Below, piece by piece: positions 1-11,291 of a DNA stretch of 64,000 bases. How positions within the stretch are numbered: the first letter of the stretch is position 1; each line of letters begins with the position of its first letter. The notes beneath the pieces were generated by a model. It was given only the letters and a program-made list of their open reading frames with translations. It had not been told where the DNA came from and searched no databases. Origin of the DNA: Combretum micranthum (lineage: Eukaryota > Streptophyta > Magnoliopsida > Myrtales > Combretaceae). The DNA lies in contig JAMXBD010002802.1 of assembly GCA_024138025.1 (NCBI GenBank), positions 97,767 through 161,766 of the forward strand, read 5' to 3'. The position numbers were made by a program, and so were the translations under genes.

Positions 1-896
1 TATAAATTTTCGGTAACTAAAAATATTAGATATCGCAATTATACGCGTATTTTCTTACTATAAGTACTTTGTTTGTCATGTCTACTTTACATTATACTAT
101 TTATTACTATTTTACACTATTTATCTATCTCTACTTTTTCTTACAACCTACTCTTACAACCATACACCTATTTCTTACAATTTTCATTTCCAATACAACT
201 TCACATCTCTTATATCTTATTTTTCATCAACAAAAATACAAAAAAATAAAATTCTCTCTCTCTTTCTCTCATATTTGCGCCGGCCACTTCCCCCTCTCTC
301 CTCAATTTGTTTCATTTTTCAATTATTTAATTAACACAAAATTTTCTCTACTTTTTCCTATAAATACCACCTCTTCCTTCCATTTCCTTCATACCTTTCA
401 TACACTAAAAATTACTCTCCCAAAATCTCTCCAAAAGTTCTCTCAAGTATTCTCTAGTTTCTACTTCTTCTATAGGTAATAGTTTAAAGCTTTCTATATG
501 TTCATTTACTTAGTATGAGCATACTGTGTGTTTTCTAAACCCATGGCGGTTAGAAAAAGCAACAATATGTTCATATTTTGTTTTTATTCATGAAACTATT
601 TTCCTTTATGTTGTTTTCATCTAACTATATATATGTAGTCATATATATCTTTTAGAGCATATAAGCTTATTTGTTATATCAATTTATTTATTTACCTTGC
701 AATTTATTTACTTTCAAGTTATTTTATGATTAGTCTTTCTAGTCATAGACTTGTCCTCATCAAGTCAAATTTTTTTTTCTTTTGAAACTAATCTATTCTC
801 AGTCCCTAGAAGCCTTAGCCTTGAAAAAGCTAAGACTTCCAATGCTTGACAATTATTATTAAGCTTAATTATTTCTTATGTTCTTTATTATCTTAT
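1..896 (+). mobile_element. LTR-like sequence D, left part
   Basis: No coding sequence is convincing here. The stretch has the architecture of the other LTRs in the window: a tract with the accggaaaa-like U3 motifs, a CT-rich stretch with ggccac, a TATA box, an ATG-free CT-rich leader and a donor-like site (tatag/gtaat at 476). Base identity to the other families is low, so it is a separate family. It is interrupted at 897. I pair it with 7888-9106 only on position and architecture, because no target duplication links the two pieces. Confidence 0.45.
359..366 (+). promoter_or_regulatory. TATA box of LTR D
   Basis: TATAAATA is followed by a CT-rich leader with no ATG up to a donor-like GT at 476. 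The same arrangement is seen in the chromovirus LTRs further along. Transcription would be expected to begin about 30 bases downstream. Confidence 0.45.
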
Positions 897-1544
897 TGTC
901 ACGCCCCGAAGGGTACCCTAAACGTGGCAGTCCGCCGTACACAATATTAAAGCCTAAGAATGACCACCTCAGTCACGCGAAGGCTTCCATACTATGTACA
1001 AGGCGTCTAACACATAAAGGAGACAAATCGGAATGATACATTTTATGTTGATACAATTGAGTAACAATGTAAAGGAAATACAATCCACTATACTCCAAAT
1101 ACAAACACTATACTTCAAAATACAGTTCATCAAACTTCAATTACATTCATCCCAAGACTTCGCTACATAAAACTATTACAAGGCAAATCGTAAAGCTTAG
1201 CCAAAAACTTCAAGCATTCTTATATCTTGCCGGAATCCCGAAGTCATTCTCGACTTCAACCATCTCGGTCCCCACTTAGCATTTCTTGGTATAACCTGCT
1301 CATTTAAACAACTATTGGGGTATAAGCTACACTAGCTTAGTGAGTGTAATCTCCCACAAAAACATTTATGTCACAACAATTCAACCAAGTTATTAATCAA
1401 GCAAGTGTATGCATCAAACACATGAGTTCAACATACATATGACCATCCGGAAATCATATGTGGATGGAATTGCGCCCTCCATCCCGGGTTAGCAGATTAA
1501 CGAATCCTGCGGTACGACAATATCCCGTTTATGGCTCACGGCTA

Positions 1545-1665
1545 ACCTACGATTATTCGATGTCGTTTATGGTTCACGACTAACCTACGATTATTCGATG
1601 TCGTTTATGGTTCACGACTAACCTACGATTATTCGATGTCGTTTATGGTTCACGACTAACCTACA
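1545..1665 (-). repeat. LTR minisatellite, family B copy 1
   Basis: About three tandem copies of a 37-38 bp unit with the core ggttcacgactaacctacga and tattcgatgtcg. The same unit recurs in opposite orientation, with other copy numbers, in the LTRs at 7219, 35370, 46066 and 56352. Confidence 0.8.
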
Positions 1666-3676
1666 AATGCTCATGCTCCATCCCCTTGTGATATGCACAT
1701 GTCAATTTATCATTTACTCAAGTAGTTGATTAAGCCAATTTACTTAGGCGATCAATCAATTTATCAGACAATCCATCATAGCTAACTATACAATCAAAGT
1801 TTATCACCCGGTTTCGATATTCTTAATTTGTTTCTCATATCATCAACAATCATATAATTTCCCAATAATCCCCATTATTCATATTCCATTCAATTGACCT
1901 ACATTCTAGTGCACTACTTTACAAGCACATACAATAAATGAATTGGGAAGAAAAACTCACTCGACCATTGGATCACCGGTCTTCTAGTAATAATAATCCG
2001 GTGGTAGGGAATCGTCGAACTCGGGATAACCTAAAAAGGAAGAAATACTCTAATCAGTATTTCAACTCAAACTAATCCAACGACTTCATACGAATTTATC
2101 AAATTCGTAATTCGCGTCCTAAGCGGGAATTCCAACTTAAAACGGCCATAACTTGGTCATTTTAACTCGGAATCTCGCAAATTTTATATCGATTTCTATC
2201 TACTTCGGAAGAGCTTTCTAAATACGAAGCTTAAATCAAGTTTTGAAAATATCTAAGCCTCGGAATTGAGGGATCAGATCTGTACAGCGGGTTTGTCAAT
2301 TCCAAAAATGCGGTTTTCATGAATGCATTTGAGATTCCTAAGTATGAATGATACTAAATGCAATGGAAATGATTTTCCCTATCATGAATGTCATGATGTG
2401 AACCTTAAGAGTCTATGTTCTTATAACTTTTAGATTTAATGATTTTTAAAAACAAACTTTCCTTAGAAACCATTTCCTCCAATATTTAGTAAATGAGTTT
2501 ACTACATTTGACCACATCTACATATTACAAGGATTTTCTTTAGAAAACTCTACTTTGTTTAAGAAATTTTGACCCTTATATTAGTTATATCCTAAGGCCT
2601 TTATTTCTTTAATAAAATCACATTTAAAACTTTTAAGTGGGTCTTTTACTATGGGGTTTCCAAAAATCCGAATTTACAAAAGTCCATTTTCAAGTTGATT
2701 CTCTTAGGAAAAATATATTTTGTACTTAATACTTTAAGTATTTATTATATCTATATCCTAAGGACTTCATTTATTTAAGAAAATATCATTTTTGAAGTTG
2801 GAAAAATAGTGTTTTCTAACCCTACATCCATTATTACGAATTTTGTCTACATGACTTTTAACTCAAAACTCCTATGGACTTCATTTCTTGTTTCCAACAT
2901 TTTCTTTAGTAAAAACTCATTTAGACTCATGAAAAATATTACTAAACATTATCTATTACCTATAGGCTTTATTTCTCTTGTAAAATATAAGTTTAGAAGT
3001 TGATAAAAGTGTTTTTGACCTAGGTTTTCAAAGTCATCCGAATTTTCACAAGTTCATTTCTTGAAAAGTACTTTTCTTTTTGACTTCATGGACTCATCTA
3101 TCTATAGATCTATATATTAGGAAAGTTATTTACTAAGGACAAATCATTAAAAACTATGAATGCACATAAACTCAAAATGAAGATGAGATCTTAAATGTCT
3201 ACATGAATAAGAGTAGTAAAATGATAGATCTACTATATCAAGTGCTTAAATAGGTTTTGAAAACATAAAAACTACATTTTTATAAAAGATCTTTAGTTCA
3301 AAATATTTTTGATGGATAAACATAAAGCTTTTGCCATGAAAGCTCCTTTAAAGGTTAGATCTATTTTGTAATGGTTCGGTATTCTTGTTTTGATATTTCA
3401 TTGTCCCTACTAAAAGATCATGGGGACTTTTGGTTGAAATATCCAAGAATCACTTAGCCATAACAAGATCTATGTGTGAAAGGAGTGAAAGTTCTTTTAC
3501 TTAGAGTAAGATAGGAGTAAAAAGGAAAAGAAATAAGTTGTGTGTGTGTGGGGGGGAGGCCATGGAGGCTCTCGGCATAGAGGGGAAAAGAGGGAGTGGA
3601 GAGGAGAGAAAAAGAGAGCTTTACCTTTTGTAAAGTTTGAAAAAGTGAGGAATGAAGAAAGAGAGAGAAAATGTAG

Positions 3677-3684
3677 TATTTATA
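3677..3684 (-). promoter_or_regulatory. TATA box of family B LTR
   Basis: Minus-strand TATAAATA is followed (leftwards) by a CT-rich leader. The same box is at about 37513-37520 in the second B copy. Confidence 0.45.
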
Positions 3685-4394
3685 TGGAATGAGATTAGGT
3701 TAAAAGAAGAAGAAAAATTCAAATTGAAGCATGGAGGGGGGGGCCATTTTCACGCCGACCAAGGAGCTTGTAAGGGAAGGGAAAAGTTTGAAAATTTTGC
3801 TTTATTTGATTGATTTGACTTGATGTGTAATTGTTATGATTTGTACAAAAATTAAGGGACAAAATGTGTAGAGAAAAGTGAGTGATTTGAGTGATGGGAA
3901 AAGTTAGAGTTGTAGAGTGGCTAATAGGTAGACTAGGTAGTATAGGGGGTACTTTTTGAATAGTGAGGAATAGTTGACAAGACAATTTAATTTCCGGTAG
4001 TAATGAATACGAATAAAAAGGCTATAACTGTATTTTCATAAGCCGGAAAATTATGAAAAATATATTTTTGAAATCCTTATTTTATTTCGATTCAAATGAG
4101 TATTCATAAGGAAATTTTGAAATTCTAGTTCCGGGGCACGTTTTCTATAATGGGTCTCGGGATGACCCGGATTGAAATTTTCAAAATCTGATATTTTCTT
4201 GGTTTGAAATAATCAGAACTATATCGAAAATTAATTTTCTTATAAAAGTTTCTTATTTGGAAATCGTGGAAAAGCCGGAATTTGGGTTTCTAAGTCTTTT
4301 CACAAAGCTTGAGCTAAACTGATTTAGGGTTTCATTTTCCGGTTTTCGAAGTTTACTTGATTACTAGGAAACCGGGTATAATAATAAATAAAAA

Positions 4395-4417
4395 ATAATA
4401 ATAATAATAATAATAAT
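4395..4417. repeat. (TAA)n microsatellite
   Basis: A short AAT/TAA run sits at the point where the extra 5' block of the family B LTR joins the part shared with families A and C. The second B copy has a shorter run at about 38237-38255. Confidence 0.85.
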
Positions 4418-5660
4418 TGTGTAATGAAATAAAATGAATAGTGCAAAAGACTAATCAATTACCGGTAGAAATGAAAATACGGTAAAAAGGTTATAACTGT
4501 AACTTTTATAACCCGAAAAATTATATCTGATATTTAGAAATCTCGTGGAATTACGAGTCTAACGGTACTAATGGTATATTTTTGATATCTCGAGTCCCGG
4601 ACACGCTTTTCAAAGTCTGTATCCGAACGGGTTCGAGATAGGTCAAAAATTTACCAATCTGATATTTGTGAACAAACTTATATTACTACGAGCTATTCTA
4701 CTTATTTAAACTATCTTTCGGCCTCTAGAGTTAGGGCGCTAGATTGCCGGACTTACACTATTGTATTCCGGTTAGGGTTCCGGATGATTTTCCGGTTTAG
4801 ATTTGCCAATTGGAAACTGAGATTTTCTGTTTATACAACGTATTTAGTTTGAGAAATTTATTTTAAATTTTATTTTTATAAGTATTTAATATCTCTTGCT
4901 TTCGGAAATCTTGAATTGAATTATTATATCCGGAGTTATATCGGTAATGGTTACCAGATATGATTTTCTTGAGTTTGAGTCAATATCGATTTTTGGAATG
5001 ATTTTGGGAAATCTTGATTTTTAATTTGCTTTGAAAAAGGATCTTCATAGTGTTTTGTTTTCGAATTTATTTTGCTTCGATTTAAGGTTTTATGAACAAT
5101 TGTTAACTTAAGGATTATTTAATTTGTTATTTTGTTTCTTGAATTCTTCCTTCTTAAGATTACGAGATTTCAATTTCTAACTCGTTCTATGATTCTTGGA
5201 GTTTGATTTGATCGTTAGGGCTTTATTGTGATTTCCGTCTCTTAGGATTATTAGTCTGGTCGTTTGGGGAATTTCCAAAGTCTATATTTTATTATTGGCA
5301 GATAAAGTTTTCTTAATCGTGCCAAAGCCTAGTTATGGAATTGGCCTTTGGTGATTTCCTGATCCTTTAAATTGTCATGTTATGGATTAACTTGCTTTTT
5401 AGCAAATTATCACTGTGTTTTATTTTTATCCCGATTTTATGAATTATAGATTAGGTAAGCAGTTTATCTTACGTAATGGTTTTTGGACTTAAGGACTTTT
5501 GTAGTCCTTATTTTATTTTTAGATTTTCTCAAGACTAATGAATTCTTACTTTCGTTTATATTAGGACTCGTTCAAAGTTCGGTTTTAATTTGGAGTGATT
5601 TTTAGGGTTTATTTTCGAAGTTCATTTGAAATTATTTACTGGAATTTTCCAGGGCTTACA

Positions 5661-7887
5661 TTATCACTCATGATCATGTAGGCATTTAAAGTTTCATTAT
5701 TATTTTGTTTTTATGTGCATTAAGAGTCTTTAATGCTTTTGTCTTTAATAAATGACTTTCCTAGTATATAGATCTATTGATAGATGAGTCCATGAAGTCA
5801 AAAAGAAAAGTACTTTGCAAGAAATAGACTTATGAAATTCGGATGATTTTGAAAACCTAGGTCAAAACACTTTTATCAACTTCTAAACATATATTTTATA
5901 AGAGAAATGAAGCTATGGGTAATAGATAATGTTTAGTAATATTTTTCATGGGTTTAAATGAGTTTTTACTAAAGAAAATGTTGGAAACAAGAAATGAAGT
6001 CCATAGAAGTTTTGAGCTAGAAGTCATGTAGACAAAATTCGTAATAATGTATGTAGGGTTAGAAAACACTATTTTTCCAACTTCAAAAATGATATTTTCT
6101 TAAATAAATGAAGTCCTTAGGATATAGGTATAATAAATACTTAAAGTTCTAAGTACAAAATATATTTTTCCTAAAGGAATCAACTTGAAAATGGACTTGT
6201 GTAAATTCGGATTTTTGGAAACCCCATAGTAAAAGACCCACTTAAAAGTTTATAAATGAGGATTTTATTAAAGAAATAAAGGCCTTAGGATATAACTAAT
6301 ATAAAGGTCAAGATTTCTTTAAACAAGGTAGAGTTTTCTAAAGAAAATCCTTGTAATATGTAGGTGTGGTCAAGTATAGGAAATTCCCTTACTAAACATT
6401 GGTATAAAATGGTTTCTAAGAAAAGTTTATTTTAAAATTCTTTAAACCTAAAAAGTTATGAGAACACAGACTCATTAAAGTTCACATCATGACATTCATG
6501 ATAGGGAAAATCATTACCATTGCATTTAGTATCATTTTATACTTAGGAATCTCAAATGCATTCATGAAAACCGCATTTTTGGAATTGATAAACCCGCTGT
6601 ACAGATCTGATCCCTCAATTCCGAGGCTTAGATATTTTCAAAACTTGATTTAAACTTCATATTTAGAAAGCTCTTCCGAAGTAGATAGAAATCGGTATAA
6701 AATTTGTGAAATTCCGACTTAAAACGACCAAGTTATGGCCATTTTAAAATGGAACTTCGAAAATGACGCGATTTCGGTTTCACTAAGTTTTCTTAGAGTT
6801 TTAGTGTCCTAAGTTGGTAGAATACTTATTAGGGTATTTCTTATATGAATAGGTGAACCCGTGGATGGTGACGATTTGCCTTCGGACTATTATTACTAGA
6901 AGAACGGAGTACCAATGGCGGAGTGAGTTTTTCTTCCCGATTCATTTATTGTATGTGCTTGTAAAGTAGTGCACTAGAATGTAGGTCAATTGAATGGAAT
7001 GTGAATGATGGGGATTAATGGGAAATTATATGATTGATGATGATGTGAGAACACAAATTAAAAATATCGAAACCGGGTGATAAACTTTGATTGTATAGTT
7101 AGCTATGATGGATTGTTGATAAATTGATTGATCGCCTAAGTAAATTGGCTTAATCAACTACTTGGACTAATGCTAAATTGACATGTGCATATCACAAGGG
7201 GATGGAGCATTAGCATTTGTAGGTTAGTCGTGAACCATAAACGACATCGAATAATCGTAGGTTAGCCGTGAACCATAAACGGGATATTGTTAGTACCGTA
7301 GTAGTCGTTAATCTGCTAACCCGGGATGGAGGGCGCAATTCCATCCACATATGATTTCCGGTTGGTCATATGTATGTTGAACTCATGTGTTTGATGCATA
7401 CACTTGCTTGATTAATAACTTGATTGAATTGCTGTGACATAAATGTTATTGTGGGAGATTACACTCACTAAGCTAGTTAGCTTACGTCCCTACAGTCCAT
7501 TCCTTTTGCAGCTTACCCACTTGTTGCTTAGATGACGTGACTCGGCTGAACAGGTACCGAAGCTAGGAGTTTTCCCTAGAAGTTGTAATTTCTATATTAG
7601 ACTTCCATAGAAAACTTCTAAGACTTGGATGACTGTAATGGACCGTTAAATATTCTTTTGCGGGGGAATGCCCCTTAGAATTTGTAATATTTATTTATGT
7701 TTCATGAATTTTATCCTACTGCCTATGCATGCCAAATTAAGCTTTTATCTCCATTCGGACTTGTACTCTGTTGTTGTAAAGGTACGCCTTACATCCATAT
7801 GAGACTCTCGAAAGACTAAGGTGGTAATTCGGGAATTATGGCATGTGGCGGACTGTTACGTTTTAGAGTACCCTATGGGGCGTGACA
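5661..7887 (+). mobile_element. 5'-truncated LTR, family C type
   Basis: It matches the 3' two thirds of Element 2's LTR (from about 54800 to 57126) in plus orientation and ends at the normal GGGGCGTGACA. The U3 and leader part is missing at the junction with the family B LTR. It is followed by no primer-binding site (acagataacgg instead of the gtttaag...TGGTATCAGAGC seen in Elements 1 and 2), so it is not the 5' LTR of an intact element. Confidence 0.8.
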
Positions 7888-9106
7888 ACAGATAACGGAG
7901 ATTTCTTTTCAGGTTAGGGTTTTTGGAGCTCATGTTTGTTAGGGTATTTTAATAATGTGATCATATATGTTGATGTATGTATATATGTTGTAATAGGACA
8001 TTGGAGTTTGTGGAATTATTGTTAGTGTGGATATAGGAGTTTGTGGAGTTGGGTTATCTTTGTTGTTGTTGGTATCAAATTCTGAGGATTTGATTTATAT
8101 TCCTGAAATTTAGAAAGGTACGAAATCCTTGCTTGTGTTTTTTTTTTTTTTTCTGTAAGCTTAGTGTTGATTGAATACTTATGGAATAGAATTTCTTAAT
8201 AAACTTAATCTTTATTTAGTTTAATAATTGTATGTTTTGGTTGTGCTTGGCTTTGACCAGTAAAGACCTGGCAGATAGTGATACTGGTGAGGCACCCTGA
8301 TGATCTTGGTGTGAGGTTGTCCCTAGTGGACTCGTGCCTTGATATGATTTTGGTAGAATTAGGTGTTTTGGATTCGAGGTGTTTGGGGAGTACCCACTCT
8401 TCTATATATGTATATGATTATTTTTTTTAAAGAGTTGTATGGTTTTCAATGGGTCTGAGTAACTCCGAGTTCAGGATTAGAGTATACATAGTTCTGAACT
8501 GTGTTGATTTGCTGATTATAAAAAGATAACAAATTGAATGCTTGCATTAACTAAGTACATTTGATATTATATATATATATCTGTTGCGTGTGCATTTGCA
8601 TTTGTTTTTAGATTGGAGTTATCGTACTGGGCGTCGCCACTCATTCTTTTAAATTTCAGGTACAGGTGAAGAAGATATAGTGTATGATCTATCCGGTTAT
8701 GAATTATTCTTTAATAGCGAAGATGGCGATAGTGGACCCGACTACCTAGCCGAAAGTTAGGCTTCATATACCAAGTTTCTAAGAAAGGACATGTTTTGAT
8801 CAATTGGGATTATAATTGGATTCATTGTTGATTTTAAATGAAGATATTTTAATGTAAACAGTTTTTAGTTTATGTAGAATTTGTTGACTATGATGTCAAC
8901 TTGGATTTTATGCTTGAACCAGGATTTTATGTTTTATGTTTTATGAAGTATGAGTTTTTATTTTTAATAGGTTTGGTATCCTATGAGTTACCCTATGAGT
9001 GTTTATAGGTGATTATTGTATCAATTTGTGGATAATAGAGCCTTTGTGTATCCTATATAAGAGGGGATACGTGGTGGGTTGTAATGCCTTATTTTTGGGC
9101 GTTACA
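7888..9106 (+). mobile_element. LTR-like sequence D, right part
   Basis: Non-coding DNA with the features of the 3' part of a gypsy LTR: a 'ctgggcgtcgccactca' stretch, an acceptor-like tttaaatttcag/gtacagg at about 8658, and a terminus GGGCGTTACA ending in CA at 9106. Immediately downstream an Athila-type reading frame begins in mid-codon, as expected if this LTR was inserted into that gene. The left duplication of the target would lie before the window, so insertion cannot be proved here. Confidence 0.5.
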
Positions 9107-9726
9107 ACCAACAAGGCTAAGGGAACTATTTTTTGTGGAGCTTATATCACTTGCTTGTTGAAGGGTCTCGAAATCTTCCCTGCTGAAGAGCCAAAGGATG
9201 TAGTGGCTTGTTCGTACATCATTGAAACTTCTACTCTGCAAAAATGGTTCAAAAAGTAGGGACCTTCCACTTCAAGGTCTTCTCTTCCAAGTAAATCTAC
9301 CTATGAAGTGTTGACTAAGAAGGTTGAAAAGAATCGTCACATACTACAAAAGACGAAGTCATTATTCAAAGCTCTCATTCGTATTACAAAACGTTGGATA
9401 CGACACCAGGATGCCATTTATTCTTGTTTGAAAGGAATTGCATCTCACAATGATGTGGAATTTTCTCCACCTTAAGCTGGCCCATCTGAGAGCTTTCCAT
9501 CATCACGGATGATGTTCAGGTTGATTCACTTCACACACTCCTGGAGGATAGTGATGATGAAGAAGTTGATGCACAGATTCAAGCCTCCAGGGAACAAATT
9601 ACTAAAGAAGTATCTGAGGATGAAGAAATTGATGAAGAAGAGGAGGAAGAAGAGGAAAATGATGGATCAGAAGAGGAAGAAGAGGACACACCAACACCCA
9701 CACCACCAAAGAAGAAGAAACAATGA
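9107..9726 (+). pseudogene. Athila-type ORF, C-terminal fragment (acidic tail)
   Basis: The reading frame starting at the end of LTR D encodes T-N-K-A-K-G-T-I-F-C-G-A-Y-I-T and continues past an in-frame stop at 9257-9259 in the same frame. A frame change near 9480-9510 leads into a very acidic tail rich in Glu and Asp, then a P-T-P-T-P-P-K-K-K-K end and a stop at 9724-9726. The layout (helical, basic middle, acidic tail, followed by a GACATTGGTGACAATGTC...AAGTGTGGGGGAGGG stretch) is that of the unknown 3' ORF of plant Athila/Tat elements. Its function is not established in the family. The 5' part is cut off by the LTR insertion. The stop and frame change make it a pseudogene as read. Confidence 0.6.
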
Positions 9727-11291
9727 AAGATTGAGGATGAGGATGAAGATGATCGTGACTATCAAGGAGATTGATTCCTTGATTTGTTGATGCTTTGATT
9801 ATTTCTGATGATGATATTTTGATGATTATGTTTTAGATGACTGTATTTTTGAGCACCTAGTTTTGGGTTAGACTCTTTAGGGCTCACTGGTAGGATCATG
9901 AGAGCTAACTTTTGCTTTGATTTGTTTTGTTTTATTTTGTTTTGTCTTTTGTCTTGCAGCTCAGATGCACTTTGTTATGACTTGCTCTCACAGCTGCTCT
10001 ATTTTGCTGAAGAATATGACTATCTTGCATCTGGATGTTGATTCTTAAATAGGGAAGTTTATGTTCTTTTTCCTTTCCTCACTTATTGCATATATTTTGA
10101 CATTGGTGACAATGTCCCAATTAAGTGTGGGGGAGGGATATTTTTGAAAGGAATAATTTGTTTTTCTGTTTTTCATGATTTTGAGCTTGATTTTGAATTT
10201 TATCAAAGTTCCCCATTTACACTTAGCAAATGTGCTTTAATGATAAATCTTGAAAATATACTCCTTTGTTTATTAGCATTAATATTAAATTAAAAGTGAC
10301 TTATAGTATCTTACTCATCTATTTTGTGATTAGTATACTTAGTTGAAATTGTAAGATGAAATATAGGTGAGGTAAACTGACTTGCTATTTAGTAATGGAA
10401 TTTAGAGTCTAGAAATTGAGTGAAGTCCTTAGTTGAAATTTAAAAGGTTATTTCTAAGCCTGTTAGCTTATATATTCTTCATTCAAAAATTTTTAGAGCT
10501 CCTTTAACTTATTATGGAAGGAGATGTATGAAATCAATCATTAGTGATTCTTTTTGAAAATCATTAATTAAAAGCTTAGTTGATATGGGCGGGCTTTGGT
10601 TCCTCAGAAGAGCGAAGTTTGACCCCGCTATTGACTATAAAAGCTTCCTATAGACAATTGATAAAAAAAATAATAAATCATAGCCTTTACTCCTCTAACT
10701 CAGGTAAGTGACTTAAGAGTATTAAATCTAAAAGTTATGGTGAGTGAGAGTTCATTGGGGTCCCTTTAAAACCTGGTCATTGGGTGATGAGCCCGGGATA
10801 TGCCAACTCAAGGATCTCACTATAACAAGAACTTGAATAGGCAATTATAGCTGAAAAGATACGGGCTACACCCCATCTAGAGGAAATTCCTCTGAAGGCT
10901 ATTAAAAGAATTCTTGCTCATTATAATAGTAATTTCAAAAAGAAAAAAATCTAGGGGAATGATGGATACCAAATACTTTCATTCTAGGTTGCTGAGTTTA
11001 GAGAAATGGTTGAAGGCTTATATACCTGCTAATGGTGGTGAAATGTAACCGGGTCTATTTCACTATTGTTAAAGTTTGACTTACCTGGATTAGCCTTAGG
11101 ATTTTGATTAAGGTATGCTAATTACTTTTAAATGATAGATTTGAGCAGTAGGTACAAAAGCAAGTCGCTATAATCCAAAATGGAATGCTATGATTTAACT
11201 TATGGAAAGTTTTGAGTATATTTGATGATAGATTTTCATTGTCCTTAATTGTTTGCTTAAGGACAAGCAAATACTTAAGTGTGGGGGAATT
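9727..11291 (+). other. Athila-type 3' non-coding region with two polypurine tracts
   Basis: No gene is seen. A first purine tract (aagtgtgggggaggga, about 10124-10139) follows a 'gacaatgtccc' motif. A second (aagtgtgggggaatt, about 11276-11290) directly precedes the LTR start, after a ttgcttaaggacaagcaa inverted-repeat-like motif. Both motifs are usual in Athila/Tat elements, where the second primes plus-strand DNA. The 1.1 kb between them has no open frame of interest. Confidence 0.65.

Larger units (their letters stand above)
897..5660 (-). mobile_element. Solo LTR, family B (about 4.76 kb)
   Basis: Read on the minus strand it starts TGTAAGCCCTGG and ends GGGGCGTGACA, the TG...CA termini of an LTR. 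It is a near full-length match to the LTR at 34707-39527. No internal coding region or primer site follows, so it stands as a solo LTR. Flanking pentamers (cttat, ttatc) do not match, so either one junction was lost by recombination or this is not a simple insertion. Compared with families A and C it has about 1.28 kb of extra sequence at its U3 end (about 4380-5660), containing a second copy of the U3 motif block. Confidence 0.85.

Noticed and set aside
69..479. 136-codon open frame in the first 0.5 kb
   Set aside because: Low-complexity Phe/Leu/Thr/Ser string from CT-rich LTR sequence; it crosses the TATA box and leader.
897..7887. A DNA transposon with terminal inverted repeats TGTCACGCCCC / GGGGCGTGACA
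   Set aside because: The same ends occur singly at LTR termini next to a Met-tRNA primer site in Elements 1 and 2, insertions give 5-bp duplications, and no transposase is present.
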